Shown here piece after piece: positions 1 through 7,824 of a DNA stretch of 64,000 bases. A program made the translations under genes and the position numbers. The notes under the pieces are model-generated. The model was not told where the DNA came from. It made no database searches and saw only the letters and a program-made list of their open reading frames with translations. Within the stretch, counting starts at the first letter, position 1. The number at the start of each line of letters is the position of its first letter. This DNA is from Dysgonomonas sp. HGC4. GTDB lineage: Bacteria > Bacteroidota > Bacteroidia > Bacteroidales > Dysgonomonadaceae. The DNA is taken from positions 57,350-121,349 of the forward strand of contig NZ_CVRU01000056.1 in the NCBI RefSeq assembly GCF_001261715.1, in the 5' to 3' direction.

Positions 1-461
1 TTTGTATAGCGTTCAAAATGTACGCTTTTCTTCCATTCTTCTCGAAACATATTATCAGTACCCGATAATAAAAGAATAATTAAAGCATCAGTTGATTCAC
101 TTAATCGCAATTTCACCCAATCAAGCAAACGCTCTACACGCTCTTTCGAAGCTGGTGCGATATTATTAGTAGATGAAACAACCGCAAAACCGTTAGGAGT
201 AGATATCAGATCGACAAAAGGAATACACAAGTAATAAGCATTTATAGCGACTATTCGCTTAAGTGCATCTTGAATAGTTGTATTTGTTGATGCTATGATT
301 GCATCAAACAAATCTGATCCTATTATTTCGTTTATGATCTTCGTCTCCGATTCTTCAAGAAAAGGTTTTAGGGTATCCATGTCCGACAGTTCTTCATCGG
401 GATTGAACCTCTGAGCAGTTGGAATAAAACTCACAAAAGTTTTTATATCATTTATTAGCAT
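1..461 (-). CDS. DUF6712-like phage protein (partial, C-terminus outside window)
   Basis: The reading frame is open from an ATG at 461 to the left edge, giving about 153 residues without a stop. The start lies just past the stop codon of the portal gene, so the two are probably translationally coupled. The protein begins MLINDIKTFVSFIPTAQRFN and contains a helical segment NAYYLCIPFVDLI. From memory this resembles the DUF6712 family found after the portal gene in Bacteroidetes prophages, where a head-tail connector role would be expected. The role is inferred from position, and the family match was not searched. Confidence 0.6.
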   Translation of the reverse strand, partial: MLINDIKTFVSFIPTAQRFNPDEELSDMDTLKPFLEESETKIINEIIGSDLFDAIIASTNTTIQDALKRIVAINAYYLCIPFVDLISTPNGFAVVSSTNNIAPASKERVERLLDWVKLRLSESTDALIILLLSGTDNMFREEWKKSVHFERYT

Positions 462-462
462 A

Positions 463-1830
463 TCATTGGTTGTTATCGGGTTCGCGTAATGTTTTCTCTT
501 CTGCATCGCCCCCTGTTGACAAAACAGTTAGCGTAATAACTGGGATATCAAATTTCAGATCATCGTATTTATTAAATTCTTTGATCACGTGATAAGGAGT
601 GAGGAGGATATCGTGATATGGTTTCTCAAGAGATTGTTTTATAGTAAACAATTCTCGTTGCACAGATCCTGAATAGCTACCTTGACCTTTACCCGGATAC
701 GCTCCGATCATACCCGGATGAACACCCATCGCATAACATAGCATATTACTAGCTTCTGCTGAATCTTCGATCAGATCTCCACCCTCTTTTTTTGTATCCA
801 CAAGTGATATTGTCACCATGCTATGTGTATTACCATCAGGATCTACATAGCAACCTGTAACCAAAACCTTATTTGCATTATCAATACCTCCCAAAAAGTC
901 ACGTATATTCTCAAGTTCTTTGATACGTCTCTTTTTTTGTTCTTCTTTATCTGTTATTACCTCGGTTTTAAAAATCTCTTCCCAATATCTACTATTTATT
1001 TCTACTTTGTATTTCACTTTAGCAGACTTTATAATATCAAATTTTCTCTTTGGGATAATACGTTTATACTTATACCAACCCGAATTAAACACCGAATACC
1101 AGGGAGCGAATGGATAATACTTTTTGCCAACTGTCGGAAATAGATTTACGATTGCAAATTTCCGAGCAGTGGTCATTTCTTGTATCTCTCCATTCTCATT
1201 CGGGATCCTGCCAAATCGAACCTCAAGATCCCCAATAGGATCATAGTAATCTAAAACAGGAATAACTTCCAGTTCGTCGACAGTTGGTGTTTTATCTTCA
1301 AAATCCCCATAAAAAAGATGTTCAATTTGTCCTGTTCTAGGATTGCACGATTCAAAACGACAATGGATTGCTTCTTTGTGTCTTAGTTTTGTTATTTTCG
1401 AACCTTCTTTATTAACTATAACCAAAGAAACTGTAAATAGAAAATACTTCATATCAGCTACCTGATCAAGAAGATATTTAACTGGATTATTATATTTGAA
1501 GAATTTAATAATATCTTCATTTCTTACCTTTTCATCATTATCTCTCCTATATCTTAAGCCGGATGCATAACAGGTCAAAGCATTGAAATGATTGTTTTGC
1601 GATAATACTTCATCATCTTCAACAGCTTTTACAATCTTGTAAGGGCGTTGATTATCGTCACCCCACGACACATAACCTCTATAATTTTCATCTACTTTTA
1701 CAGGCGTAGGACTAATATCATCACCTATGATACTATCTATTTCACTAATATCAATAGTGTTCACAAAAGCAACTGAATCTCCGAGATTCAGCACTGCTGA
1801 CACTTCATCCAATAATTCTACATTTCTCAT
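463..1830 (-). CDS. phage portal protein
   Basis: The 455-residue protein has the layout of a Bacteroidetes phage portal protein, the dodecameric ring at the capsid vertex through which DNA is packaged. Residues about 55-95 carry WGDDNQRPYKIVKAVEDDEV, followed by a conserved N-H-F-N-A-L-T segment. Near residues 370-400 is the block GVHPGMIGAYPGKGQG, followed by SGSVQRELFT, both typical of portals of this lineage. The length is normal for a portal. It starts 4 nt inside the end of the preceding small gene (ATGA overlap). It is oddly placed: the large terminase lies about 7 kb upstream in the direction of transcription, with cargo genes between them. Confidence 0.8.
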   Translation of the reverse strand: MRNVELLDEVSAVLNLGDSVAFVNTIDISEIDSIIGDDISPTPVKVDENYRGYVSWGDDNQRPYKIVKAVEDDEVLSQNNHFNALTCYASGLRYRRDNDEKVRNEDIIKFFKYNNPVKYLLDQVADMKYFLFTVSLVIVNKEGSKITKLRHKEAIHCRFESCNPRTGQIEHLFYGDFEDKTPTVDELEVIPVLDYYDPIGDLEVRFGRIPNENGEIQEMTTARKFAIVNLFPTVGKKYYPFAPWYSVFNSGWYKYKRIIPKRKFDIIKSAKVKYKVEINSRYWEEIFKTEVITDKEEQKKRRIKELENIRDFLGGIDNANKVLVTGCYVDPDGNTHSMVTISLVDTKKEGGDLIEDSAEASNMLCYAMGVHPGMIGAYPGKGQGSYSGSVQRELFTIKQSLEKPYHDILLTPYHVIKEFNKYDDLKFDIPVITLTVLSTGGDAEEKTLREPDNNQ

Positions 1831-2066
1831 AATATCACCTCTTTATTATTTACTTCAAAAATCAGTAAAGCCTTTATTGTTCTTTTTTCTCCCGAAACAA
1901 GAAATGTAAGATTGAATGTATTTTTCTCATAATTACTTGAGGTGCAAACAAGGTCTTTACATTCCATTATAGAGCCATCTTTTTTCCAACATTTCAGACT
2001 ACCAATTTCAGCATGAGAATTAAGCAGTTTTCTAACATCATTTATATGTATATATTCTCTTGTCAT
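1827..2066 (-). CDS. small conserved phage protein, unknown function
   Basis: This 79-residue protein begins MTREYIHINDVRKLLNSH and has a region rich in beta strands containing ECKDLVCTSSNYEKNTFNL. I recall similar small proteins beside portal genes in Bacteroides prophages, but know no function. Its stop overlaps the portal start by 4 nt, and it follows the 349-residue gene by 8 nt, so it belongs to the same transcript. There is no signal peptide or membrane segment. Confidence 0.65.
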   Translation of the reverse strand: MTREYIHINDVRKLLNSHAEIGSLKCWKKDGSIMECKDLVCTSSNYEKNTFNLTFLVSGEKRTIKALLIFEVNNKEVIL

Positions 2067-2074
2067 TTATCAAT

Positions 2075-3124
2075 TTAATTAAATGTATAATCAAACGAAT
2101 CATCATGGATCCTCAAAGAATCTTCTTTAAAGTCAACTACAACCTGATTGCGTTGTGATAACCTATATTTAAATTCATGTGATGGGAGTTCCGATTGCAA
2201 CGAGCTGCGTTTAACAGTTGCATCCGTGATAGTTATTTCTTTCCAGAAAGTTTTATTCCTTGCTATATAAACATTTTCCGAGTTATATAGATCTTCAATC
2301 CAATTGGCTGTATTTTGATCTAAAACTCCCGTGTTGGCAGTATATTCTCTAAGAGCCTCAATATGATATTTCTTAAATTTACCTTGCATATAACCAAGCT
2401 CATTCGAGTATTTATTTTCACGATTCATAGATCCCATGACAGCGAAAGATTCCGATACACCGAAATTGTTTACAAATATCAATTCTAAAACAGAAGGGCG
2501 TGAATAGCCGTCAATGAGAAAAGTTGCCGTTCTATTATCGGCAATAACAGCAAACTTTACTAGATCGTGATCTGCTTTTTCATAAGCCGAAAGATGAATA
2601 GCCATTCCGACAGTTCTATCAATAACATCTAAATCTGCTAATTCTCCGCTCGAATTACTGTAATTCCCGTTCAGATCTCTGTAACGTGCTGCATATTTAA
2701 CCAATGTTGGTTTAGTCACATACAGCGATAAAAATTGCACACTATCAATCTGTACAGTTTTGTCACCTTGCATAAGAGTCAAAAAATGACTTTCTACAAA
2801 TTGAGCAGCACTAATATTAATCTCTGCACGTGATAATATAACTTTGCTTGTATAAGTGAGTGTATTTTCTTTATTAGAGAAATGAAAACGGAACTCATTA
2901 AAAGAGCCACCCGAAATATTTGAGGCTATAATTTCAGATAAACCAAGAATATAGATTTTCAGATCATTATCCGGAACATATGTTTCTCTGAGAATTTCAA
3001 TATATTCGTTTGTTGCGAGTTTCCTTGACAAAACAAAGGTGACATCACTTTCTACAACACCCAAAACGATTTCTTGAAAGTTGCTAGAAAAAGCAAATTG
3101 AGGTATATAGCTTTCTACATTCAT
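2075..3124 (-). CDS. probable phage structural protein, unknown function
   Basis: This 349-residue protein has no motif I recognise. It is predicted to be mostly beta-structured, with alternating polar and hydrophobic residues, no signal peptide and no membrane segment. It overlaps the upstream membrane-anchored gene by 4 nt and lies two genes before the portal. A virion role such as decoration, baseplate or tail-associated protein is plausible from the location alone. Confidence 0.6.
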   Translation of the reverse strand: MNVESYIPQFAFSSNFQEIVLGVVESDVTFVLSRKLATNEYIEILRETYVPDNDLKIYILGLSEIIASNISGGSFNEFRFHFSNKENTLTYTSKVILSRAEINISAAQFVESHFLTLMQGDKTVQIDSVQFLSLYVTKPTLVKYAARYRDLNGNYSNSSGELADLDVIDRTVGMAIHLSAYEKADHDLVKFAVIADNRTATFLIDGYSRPSVLELIFVNNFGVSESFAVMGSMNRENKYSNELGYMQGKFKKYHIEALREYTANTGVLDQNTANWIEDLYNSENVYIARNKTFWKEITITDATVKRSSLQSELPSHEFKYRLSQRNQVVVDFKEDSLRIHDDSFDYTFN

Positions 3125-3636
3125 CGCTCAAAAAGTTTAATCCCCAATCCTAGAATCGGTAATTTATTCACTGCATCATATCCGGCTGATATCATTAGAT
3201 TTTTATGTGTGCCTGATACCGACATTACACCTCTTGAATCTACATTCAAATACAATCTGTTTTTAGCAGATTGAGTAATCTTTGGATAAGCATAAGTGTA
3301 ATTAACCTTACGTGCCAACAAAGCATTTTCGCTCACTGTATCTGTCACTGAAACTACTAACACCCCATTGTTGATTAATGTATCTTTATAAACTCTTTTC
3401 AAAAAGTAATCAGATATAACTTTAGCCGTATCGACATCAACGGGAGGAATAGTTCGAATTACATCAACTGGATAAGGGACACGTTTAATTACTGAATCGG
3501 TAATTACAATAGTATCTATCCTAACAGTTTCCATATCGGGCAATTCACTTATATACTCTCTATGTAGGTTATAACCAGCAATAAAACCGATAACAAAACC
3601 AATAATCAGGAGCCAATATTTATTCATAATCTTCAT
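3121..3636 (-). CDS. membrane-anchored phage protein, DUF6808-like
   Basis: This 171-residue protein has one N-terminal transmembrane helix (about residues 7-23, WLLIIGFVIGFIAGYNL). A long extracytoplasmic part follows, with the repeated pattern VRIDTIVITDSV then PYPVDVIRTIPPVDVDTAK. The architecture is that of DUF6808 proteins in Bacteroides prophages as I recall them, which lie near lysis and structural genes. It could be a spanin-like or inner-membrane lysis protein, but no lysis motif is visible. An in-frame ATG three codons downstream is an alternative start. Confidence 0.6.
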   Translation of the reverse strand: MKIMNKYWLLIIGFVIGFIAGYNLHREYISELPDMETVRIDTIVITDSVIKRVPYPVDVIRTIPPVDVDTAKVISDYFLKRVYKDTLINNGVLVVSVTDTVSENALLARKVNYTYAYPKITQSAKNRLYLNVDSRGVMSVSGTHKNLMISAGYDAVNKLPILGLGIKLFER

Positions 3637-3687
3637 TTGAATTATATAAATTCAAAGAAAATCAAGAATCGATGCACAACAAAAGAC

Positions 3688-3715
3688 AAAAAAAGCCCCT
3701 CATTACTGAGAGGCT
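3688..3715 (-). terminator. rho-independent terminator
   Basis: Read on the minus strand, an 8-bp stem AGCCTCTC / GAGGGGCT with one mismatch and a 6-nt loop is followed by a run of seven T. It lies just downstream of the stop codon of the 90-residue gene at 3727. Confidence 0.75.
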
Positions 3716-3726
3716 GATCATTGTTG

Positions 3727-3999
3727 TTATTCTTTTAGAGCTTTTTCATTGCTTAGTTTCATAAGCCAAACAGGCTTTGTGTCATCAAACCCAATTTTAT
3801 AGCTAAACTTTGCCATTATTTGGGTTACTTCTTGTATTGTATATGATTCCATTTCAGAGAGTTCATATACTATCTGTTCACTCGATTTTCGTATAGTTGC
3901 GTCCACTTCGGTAGCTTGAAGAAATTGACCAATGTACCGACTAAAAATAATTTTCTTTACTTCATCCATCTTTTCGAATATTTGTGTTAGAAATATCAA
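3727..3999 (-). CDS. hypothetical phage protein (90 aa)
   Basis: This small protein contains SSEQIVYELSEMESYTIQEV and is probably mostly helical. It overlaps the preceding gene by 38 nt, so the true start may be the internal ATG at 3969 (MDEVKKIIFS), which would leave a short overlap. It is the last gene of a three-gene transcript (4480 to 3727) that ends at the terminator at 3688. No function is recognised. Confidence 0.5.
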   Translation of the reverse strand: MIFLTQIFEKMDEVKKIIFSRYIGQFLQATEVDATIRKSSEQIVYELSEMESYTIQEVTQIMAKFSYKIGFDDTKPVWLMKLSNEKALKE

Positions 4000-4201
4000 T
4001 CATTATTTCTTTTAGAAATTGCAGGTCCTCCATGCGATCCAAAATCACATCACTACTTTCTTGCATATGTTTTCTTTGTTCCAAGATAAGCTTTATAAGG
4101 TCGTCGAAAATAGGGAGTACTGTACCTGAGTTTTCTTGAATATACTTTACTTGAGTGATAACGTTTGGATTAATAATTGCACCATCGATTGAATGTTCCA
4201 T
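3962..4201 (-). CDS. hypothetical phage protein (79 aa)
   Basis: This helical, acidic small protein contains the segment GTVLPIFDDLIKLILEQRKH. It is the middle gene of the transcript running from 4480 to 3727. It has no known motif, signal peptide or membrane segment. Confidence 0.5.
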   Translation of the reverse strand: MEHSIDGAIINPNVITQVKYIQENSGTVLPIFDDLIKLILEQRKHMQESSDVILDRMEDLQFLKEIMIDISNTNIRKDG

Positions 4202-4228
4202 GATTAAATTGGTTTTGATTTGTTTTGT

Positions 4229-4480
4229 TTAATTAGATTTTGCCATTAACGAACATTTTAGTTCGATATCTGGCGAATCTATATGAACATTCAAATAACC
4301 AGGTATATTGGTCATATCACATTTATATCTCTTTTCTTGAAGTTGCATAGAGGTTACACCTCTCTCTAATAATTTAGGATCATTAGGATTGAATATTTCA
4401 GCAAAACGAAGTAAGGCTTCATAGACTCCTTGTGTAGATTGTTGTGTAATAACACGAACAGGTTGATTTAATTTTTTCAT
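4229..4480 (-). CDS. hypothetical phage protein (83 aa)
   Basis: This is the first gene of a three-gene transcript. The 83-residue protein contains GVYEALLRFAEIFNPNDP and no motif that I know. Its start codon directly follows the leader GCTAAACCAATTCTACA. A near copy of that leader stands before a 10-codon open frame further upstream, so the leader region looks partly duplicated. Confidence 0.55.
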   Translation of the reverse strand: MKKLNQPVRVITQQSTQGVYEALLRFAEIFNPNDPKLLERGVTSMQLQEKRYKCDMTNIPGYLNVHIDSPDIELKCSLMAKSN

Positions 4481-4678
4481 TGTAGAATTGGTTTAGCTAT
4501 TAAGACAGAAAAAAACGGCTGTCATATCCCGTGTCGCTAAACCAATTCTACTAACGAGCGAACTCGGAAATAAAAAAGTGGGAAAATGAACAACCGTTCT
4601 ATATTTTAGATATAGGCATAAAAAAAGCCTATAAAGACAGGCGAACATAATATTCGCTCATTGTATAATTGGTTTAGC
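4481..4678. repeat. inverted and direct leader repeats with a 10-codon open frame
   Basis: The 16-bp sequence GTAGAATTGGTTTAGC at 4481-4496 has a perfect inverted copy at 4535-4550 and a one-mismatch direct copy at 4664-4678. On the minus strand the 4664-4678 copy stands before ATG AGC GAA, the start of a 10-codon open frame that ends in TAG at about 4630. Short GC-rich stems and T runs follow it. The arrangement resembles a leader with attenuator-like hairpins, which is an inference. Confidence 0.5.
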
Positions 4679-4721
4679 ACTGCAAATATGAGAAGAATAT
4701 TTGAAATAACACCAACTTAAA

Positions 4722-4747
4722 ACAAAAAAAAGCGAGTACACCTCGCT
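4722..4747 (-). terminator. rho-independent terminator of the lipoprotein gene
   Basis: On the minus strand AGCGAGG TGTA CTCGCT forms a compact stem-loop followed by eight T. It lies 17 nt after the lipoprotein stop codon at 4764. Confidence 0.8.
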
Positions 4748-4763
4748 TTCCTTACCTTAAATA

Positions 4764-5204
4764 TTATTTCCATATTGTATAAACATCATCTTTTATTGAT
4801 AGTTTATACATTTGAAGTGTATAACCTTGCGCCTTGTCATTCAATGGTTTTCCTGTATATGGATCGAAAACACCCTTACATAGTCCACAAGCCCATGCAA
4901 ATCCGCGAGTCACAATACTCTCTGGGGTCTGAGGGTAAGATGATGGATATAAATAAATGCTATTTTTAGAATGATCTACTTTTACATTAGGACAAGATTT
5001 GGAAGAAGCAGGATAATAACCATTCTTAACGAAATAGATATCCGTATTTACTATTATTCCATATTTCGTTGATAAATATTCATCAGTATTTTTAACTTCA
5101 GTTCCTTTAAACTCTCCAATTTTCGCCAACGAGTCATTTTCATCATCTTTTGAACAGCCTGATAAGAGGAAAACAGCACAAAATATAAATAGAATTTTTC
5201 TCAT
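4764..5204 (-). CDS. lipoprotein with degenerate Rieske-like C-terminal half
   Basis: The 146-residue protein begins with a type II signal peptide, MRKILFIFCAVFLLSGC, with the lipobox cysteine at residue 17 followed by SKDDEND. The C-terminal half contains CGLCKGVFDPYTGKPLNDKA, then a strand pattern ending in YTIW. This resembles the second ligand loop of Rieske [2Fe-2S] proteins (C-P-C-H-G-x-x-F-D), but the ligand histidine is replaced. The other loop is reduced to SCPNVKV. An iron-sulfur cluster is therefore unlikely. The gene stands alone between a terminator and a hairpin region, like a lysogenic-conversion moron. Confidence 0.7.
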   Translation of the reverse strand: MRKILFIFCAVFLLSGCSKDDENDSLAKIGEFKGTEVKNTDEYLSTKYGIIVNTDIYFVKNGYYPASSKSCPNVKVDHSKNSIYLYPSSYPQTPESIVTRGFAWACGLCKGVFDPYTGKPLNDKAQGYTLQMYKLSIKDDVYTIWK

Positions 5205-5396
5205 TACTGCATAGTTTTAATAAAGTATAGTCTATTTTACAGACTGTAAAGATATAAAAAAAAGCAACAAACTAAATTTGCAGCTTCACTCTTTAGTATT
5301 ATTTAAAAAACCTGTAACATCAATCAAGATGTACAGATTTACTCTAAAAACTTCCTTATGTACCACAGCGTAGCAAGGTACTTTTGCGTTTCTTTG

Positions 5397-5457
5397 CTAC
5401 TTTCTTGCCGCGTAACGCAAGAAAGTAGCCGCCGCCATGGGTAAGCCATTACCCATG
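5397..5457. repeat. two strong adjacent hairpins in a gene-free stretch
   Basis: CTACTTTCTTGC (5397-5408) and its perfect reverse complement (5417-5428) enclose an 8-nt loop. Eight bases later CATGGGTAA (5436-5444) and TTACCCATG (5449-5457) form a second stem with a 4-nt loop. The pair is GC-richer than its surroundings. It lies between the lipoprotein start (5204) and the stop of the 5485 gene, an intergenic stretch of about 280 bp with no other gene visible. Neither hairpin has a T run, so they may be RNA-stabilising or repeat-element hairpins rather than standard terminators. Confidence 0.6.
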
Positions 5458-5484
5458 TAGCGACATTAGTAGATATTTAATCTA

Positions 5485-6375
5485 TTATAATTCGAATCTT
5501 TCTTTCAATAACTCCATCATTGCGACATTTTGAGGTAGTAAATTTGGTATTTCTGCCTTTTCGGGTTTATATAACTCGGTAGCAATATTGTATAAATCCC
5601 ACAACGTAGAAGCTTGACCGTTCAAATGACGAATTAAATATTCCTCTGAGTACTGAGATATTTGTCCCTGTGTCAATGGGTATTGTTTTATATTACTAGA
5701 TAAGTCCTTATTTCCGCTATCCTTTGCCACTCGCAAGCAAGTTAATAAACCTATAAATTGATAAGCGTCATTTTGTGAACATCTAATTTGTTTCATTTTC
5801 TCAATGATACGAAGATCGTTTTCTCTGTACTCGAAAAAGTTATCAAGCCAATTTTTTACAGTTGCAAACATTTCGTCATTCGTTACTCCGTCTTTTCCGT
5901 AATTGTAGGCGGTGCGTTCCTTAGACAAAATACATTGATTGTGACAAATTTTGACATTAGGACCGAAGCCGATTTGCACTCCGTCTTGATGGTAAGCGAT
6001 TGCAATAGTAGTATTCATTTCCGAGTTTTCACCGTCATTTATTTTGATCGTTGTAAAAACACGTCTCAAAATATGGGCTTCAACTGAATTATCGCCTTTT
6101 ATTTGTTCGATTTGTGGCAAAACAGATACACCAGGATGTTGACTACTTTTGTTCTGAGCTGCGAAGATTTCTTCAAGTTCATAGTTTAAGCCGCTGTTAT
6201 TGCAGATATTTAAAACATTTTCAATCACTTGATAATGATATAAACCCTTCAAAGGATTACCAAAAACATCGTTTTCTTTGTGCGTTACTTTCAATGTTTC
6301 AAAGTCTAAAATCTGTGTTTTATTTTCTTTAAAATTAAACTTCCTGTAATTATTCGTTATATCTAATGTGATCAT
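5485..6375 (-). CDS. DUF3871-like mobile-element protein
   Basis: This 296-residue soluble protein contains RRVFTTIKINDGENSE, TIAIAYHQDGVQIGFG and VKICHNQCILSKERTAYNYG. I associate this pattern with DUF3871 proteins of Bacteroidetes conjugative and phage-like elements, though the match was not searched. The function is unknown. I chose the ATG at 6375 because its ATGA overlaps the methyltransferase stop exactly; the longer frame would need a TTG at 6384. It is the last gene of the cargo operon read from 8394. Confidence 0.6.
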   Translation of the reverse strand: MITLDITNNYRKFNFKENKTQILDFETLKVTHKENDVFGNPLKGLYHYQVIENVLNICNNSGLNYELEEIFAAQNKSSQHPGVSVLPQIEQIKGDNSVEAHILRRVFTTIKINDGENSEMNTTIAIAYHQDGVQIGFGPNVKICHNQCILSKERTAYNYGKDGVTNDEMFATVKNWLDNFFEYRENDLRIIEKMKQIRCSQNDAYQFIGLLTCLRVAKDSGNKDLSSNIKQYPLTQGQISQYSEEYLIRHLNGQASTLWDLYNIATELYKPEKAEIPNLLPQNVAMMELLKERFEL

Positions 6376-7097
6376 AATAAGCAATCTATTTGATTTAAAA
6401 ATTCTGTTAACTGACTATCTATTATAGTTTCTGAAATGGGGGTTTCTTGTGGCTTTTCTTCCGTTTTTGGTTCTTCGGTTATAGTTGAAACTTTATTTTT
6501 TGCGTGTAAATCTACTTTGTGAATATAGGGTACTTTGTATTTGGGATGGGGTTTTACTTCCCATTCTGCCCACTTTTCAAGACTTAATGTATTCATGTGT
6601 TCAACTGTACCATACAAGCCGTTTAAACAAAGATTTATAAGTGTCATTTGGCAGCATTGATAACTAATATCCATACCAGAATATAGGTTATACTTTCTTA
6701 GTTTAGCTGTTGCAAGAAACAAACGACCTGAACCACAACACGGGTCATTAATAGTGATAAATGGAGGAGGCGGTGTTAACTCTGCCATAAGATCACAGAT
6801 ATGAGGCGGTGTAAAAAATTGCCCTGCTTGCTTACTGCTTGAACACTCCATAAAATAGTCACCTAAACAGTCTATTAGTCCTTCTCCGTTGTTATCCATC
6901 TCTATGACAAGACTTGCAAAAGCTTCGGAAAACATCAACATTTCGTCTTTGTCGTATGATTTAGCCGTCTGTAAGTATAGTTCCTCTTGTTCTTGCATTG
7001 ATAAAGCACACACGGCGAAAGTTAGAAAATCACTAAAAGCGTTACTTCGCCCGACCTTTCGCCCTGTTAGCTCAATACATTCTATAAAACTTTTCAT
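6372..7097 (-). CDS. N6-adenine DNA methyltransferase-like protein lacking the NPPY motif
   Basis: The 241-residue protein has the core SAM-binding features of N6-adenine DNA methyltransferases. QFFTPP is at residues 93-98 and the motif I equivalent NDPCCGSGRLFLAT is near 117-130, followed by GMDIS (141-145). The catalytic N/D-P-P-Y/F motif expected after this point is absent: the equivalent stretch reads EHMNTLSLEKWAEW, and the protein then runs into a polar tail rich in Glu, Lys and Pro. It may bind SAM without methylating, or act as part of a complex. It overlaps both neighbours by 4 nt, so the three genes are coupled. Confidence 0.75.
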   Translation of the reverse strand: MKSFIECIELTGRKVGRSNAFSDFLTFAVCALSMQEQEELYLQTAKSYDKDEMLMFSEAFASLVIEMDNNGEGLIDCLGDYFMECSSSKQAGQFFTPPHICDLMAELTPPPPFITINDPCCGSGRLFLATAKLRKYNLYSGMDISYQCCQMTLINLCLNGLYGTVEHMNTLSLEKWAEWEVKPHPKYKVPYIHKVDLHAKNKVSTITEEPKTEEKPQETPISETIIDSQLTEFLNQIDCLL

Positions 7098-7324
7098 GCT
7101 GTTAACAATTCGAGTTCAAAATCATCTATAAACTTTTTGATAGATGGGTTTCTCTGCTCTAACGCTTGAATCTTTTCAGTCTCTTTGTTTTTACTGATTA
7201 TGATTTGATTTTCAGAAAAAGAAACGTTGATTATATCTCCCACTTTAAACCCTATTTTTAGGAGCTGTTCCCCCATCAATTTGATAAGTGGTTCACTGTT
7301 TTCGTTAGTTACTTGCTGTATCAT
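7094..7324 (-). CDS. SymE-like / AbrB-fold small protein
   Basis: This 76-residue protein contains PLIKLMGEQLLKIGFKVGDI followed by INVSFSENQIIISK. That matches the SymE pattern as I know it (I-x-L-x-G-x-W-L-x-x-x-G-F-x-x-G, then a strand ending in I-I-I). SymE proteins are SOS-linked toxins or nucleoid-associated proteins with an AbrB-like swapped-hairpin fold. It is coupled to the methyltransferase-like gene by an ATGA overlap. Whether it is a toxin or a small DNA-binding regulator cannot be told from sequence. Confidence 0.6.
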   Translation of the reverse strand: MIQQVTNENSEPLIKLMGEQLLKIGFKVGDIINVSFSENQIIISKNKETEKIQALEQRNPSIKKFIDDFELELLTA

Positions 7325-7733
7325 ATTTCACCTCCCTTTTTTTAACTTGCAATTGAGAGAATACAAAGCAGATCGGGTTAAATTTATAACTGTCTGTTGC
7401 TGCGTTTTCGTCTGTGTTGGGGCGTGTTTTCTTCTTTCCCCACAATAGTAGTGCGTGTTCGCCTTTTATGACGCTGTACCCTGCTTTATTCCATTCTGAG
7501 AGGGTTTTAAGTTCTGTATGTCCTTGTTTGGAGTACAAAGCTTTCAAGCCTTGGTTTATATTCTCGATCGTGCCTTTTTCCACTTTCTTTTTTAGAGGCT
7601 TAGACAACTTTTTTAGCTTTTCTCTTTTTTCTTGTAATGTGGTTAACTGGTTCTCTGTCGCTGGTTTGCGGTTTCTAAATGAATTTGAGAATATTATTTT
7701 TTGCTCTGTTGCTTGAATTGTAACATTTTCCAT
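7305..7733 (-). CDS. ArdC N-terminal-like (ssDNA-binding) protein
   Basis: The C-terminal half contains LKTLSEWNKAGYSVIKGEHA, LLLWGKKK and YKFNPICFVFSQLQV. These match the single-stranded-DNA-binding domain of ArdC-type antirestriction proteins as I recall it. The metallopeptidase half of full ArdC (HExxH) is missing, so this is a stand-alone domain of about 142 residues. I took the start at 7733 (MENVTIQ); ATG codons at 7748 and 7808 are possible. It overlaps the SymE-like gene by 20 nt. Protection of entering DNA is a plausible role but unproven. Confidence 0.6.
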   Translation of the reverse strand: MENVTIQATEQKIIFSNSFRNRKPATENQLTTLQEKREKLKKLSKPLKKKVEKGTIENINQGLKALYSKQGHTELKTLSEWNKAGYSVIKGEHALLLWGKKKTRPNTDENAATDSYKFNPICFVFSQLQVKKREVKYDTASN

Positions 7734-7824
7734 ATCTTTGTATTGCATTTGAATTGAATATTTAATATTTGATTTAAAATTAAGCCTTGCTTGGTTGCTG
7801 CCTTGCAAGGCTTTTCATTTTTTT

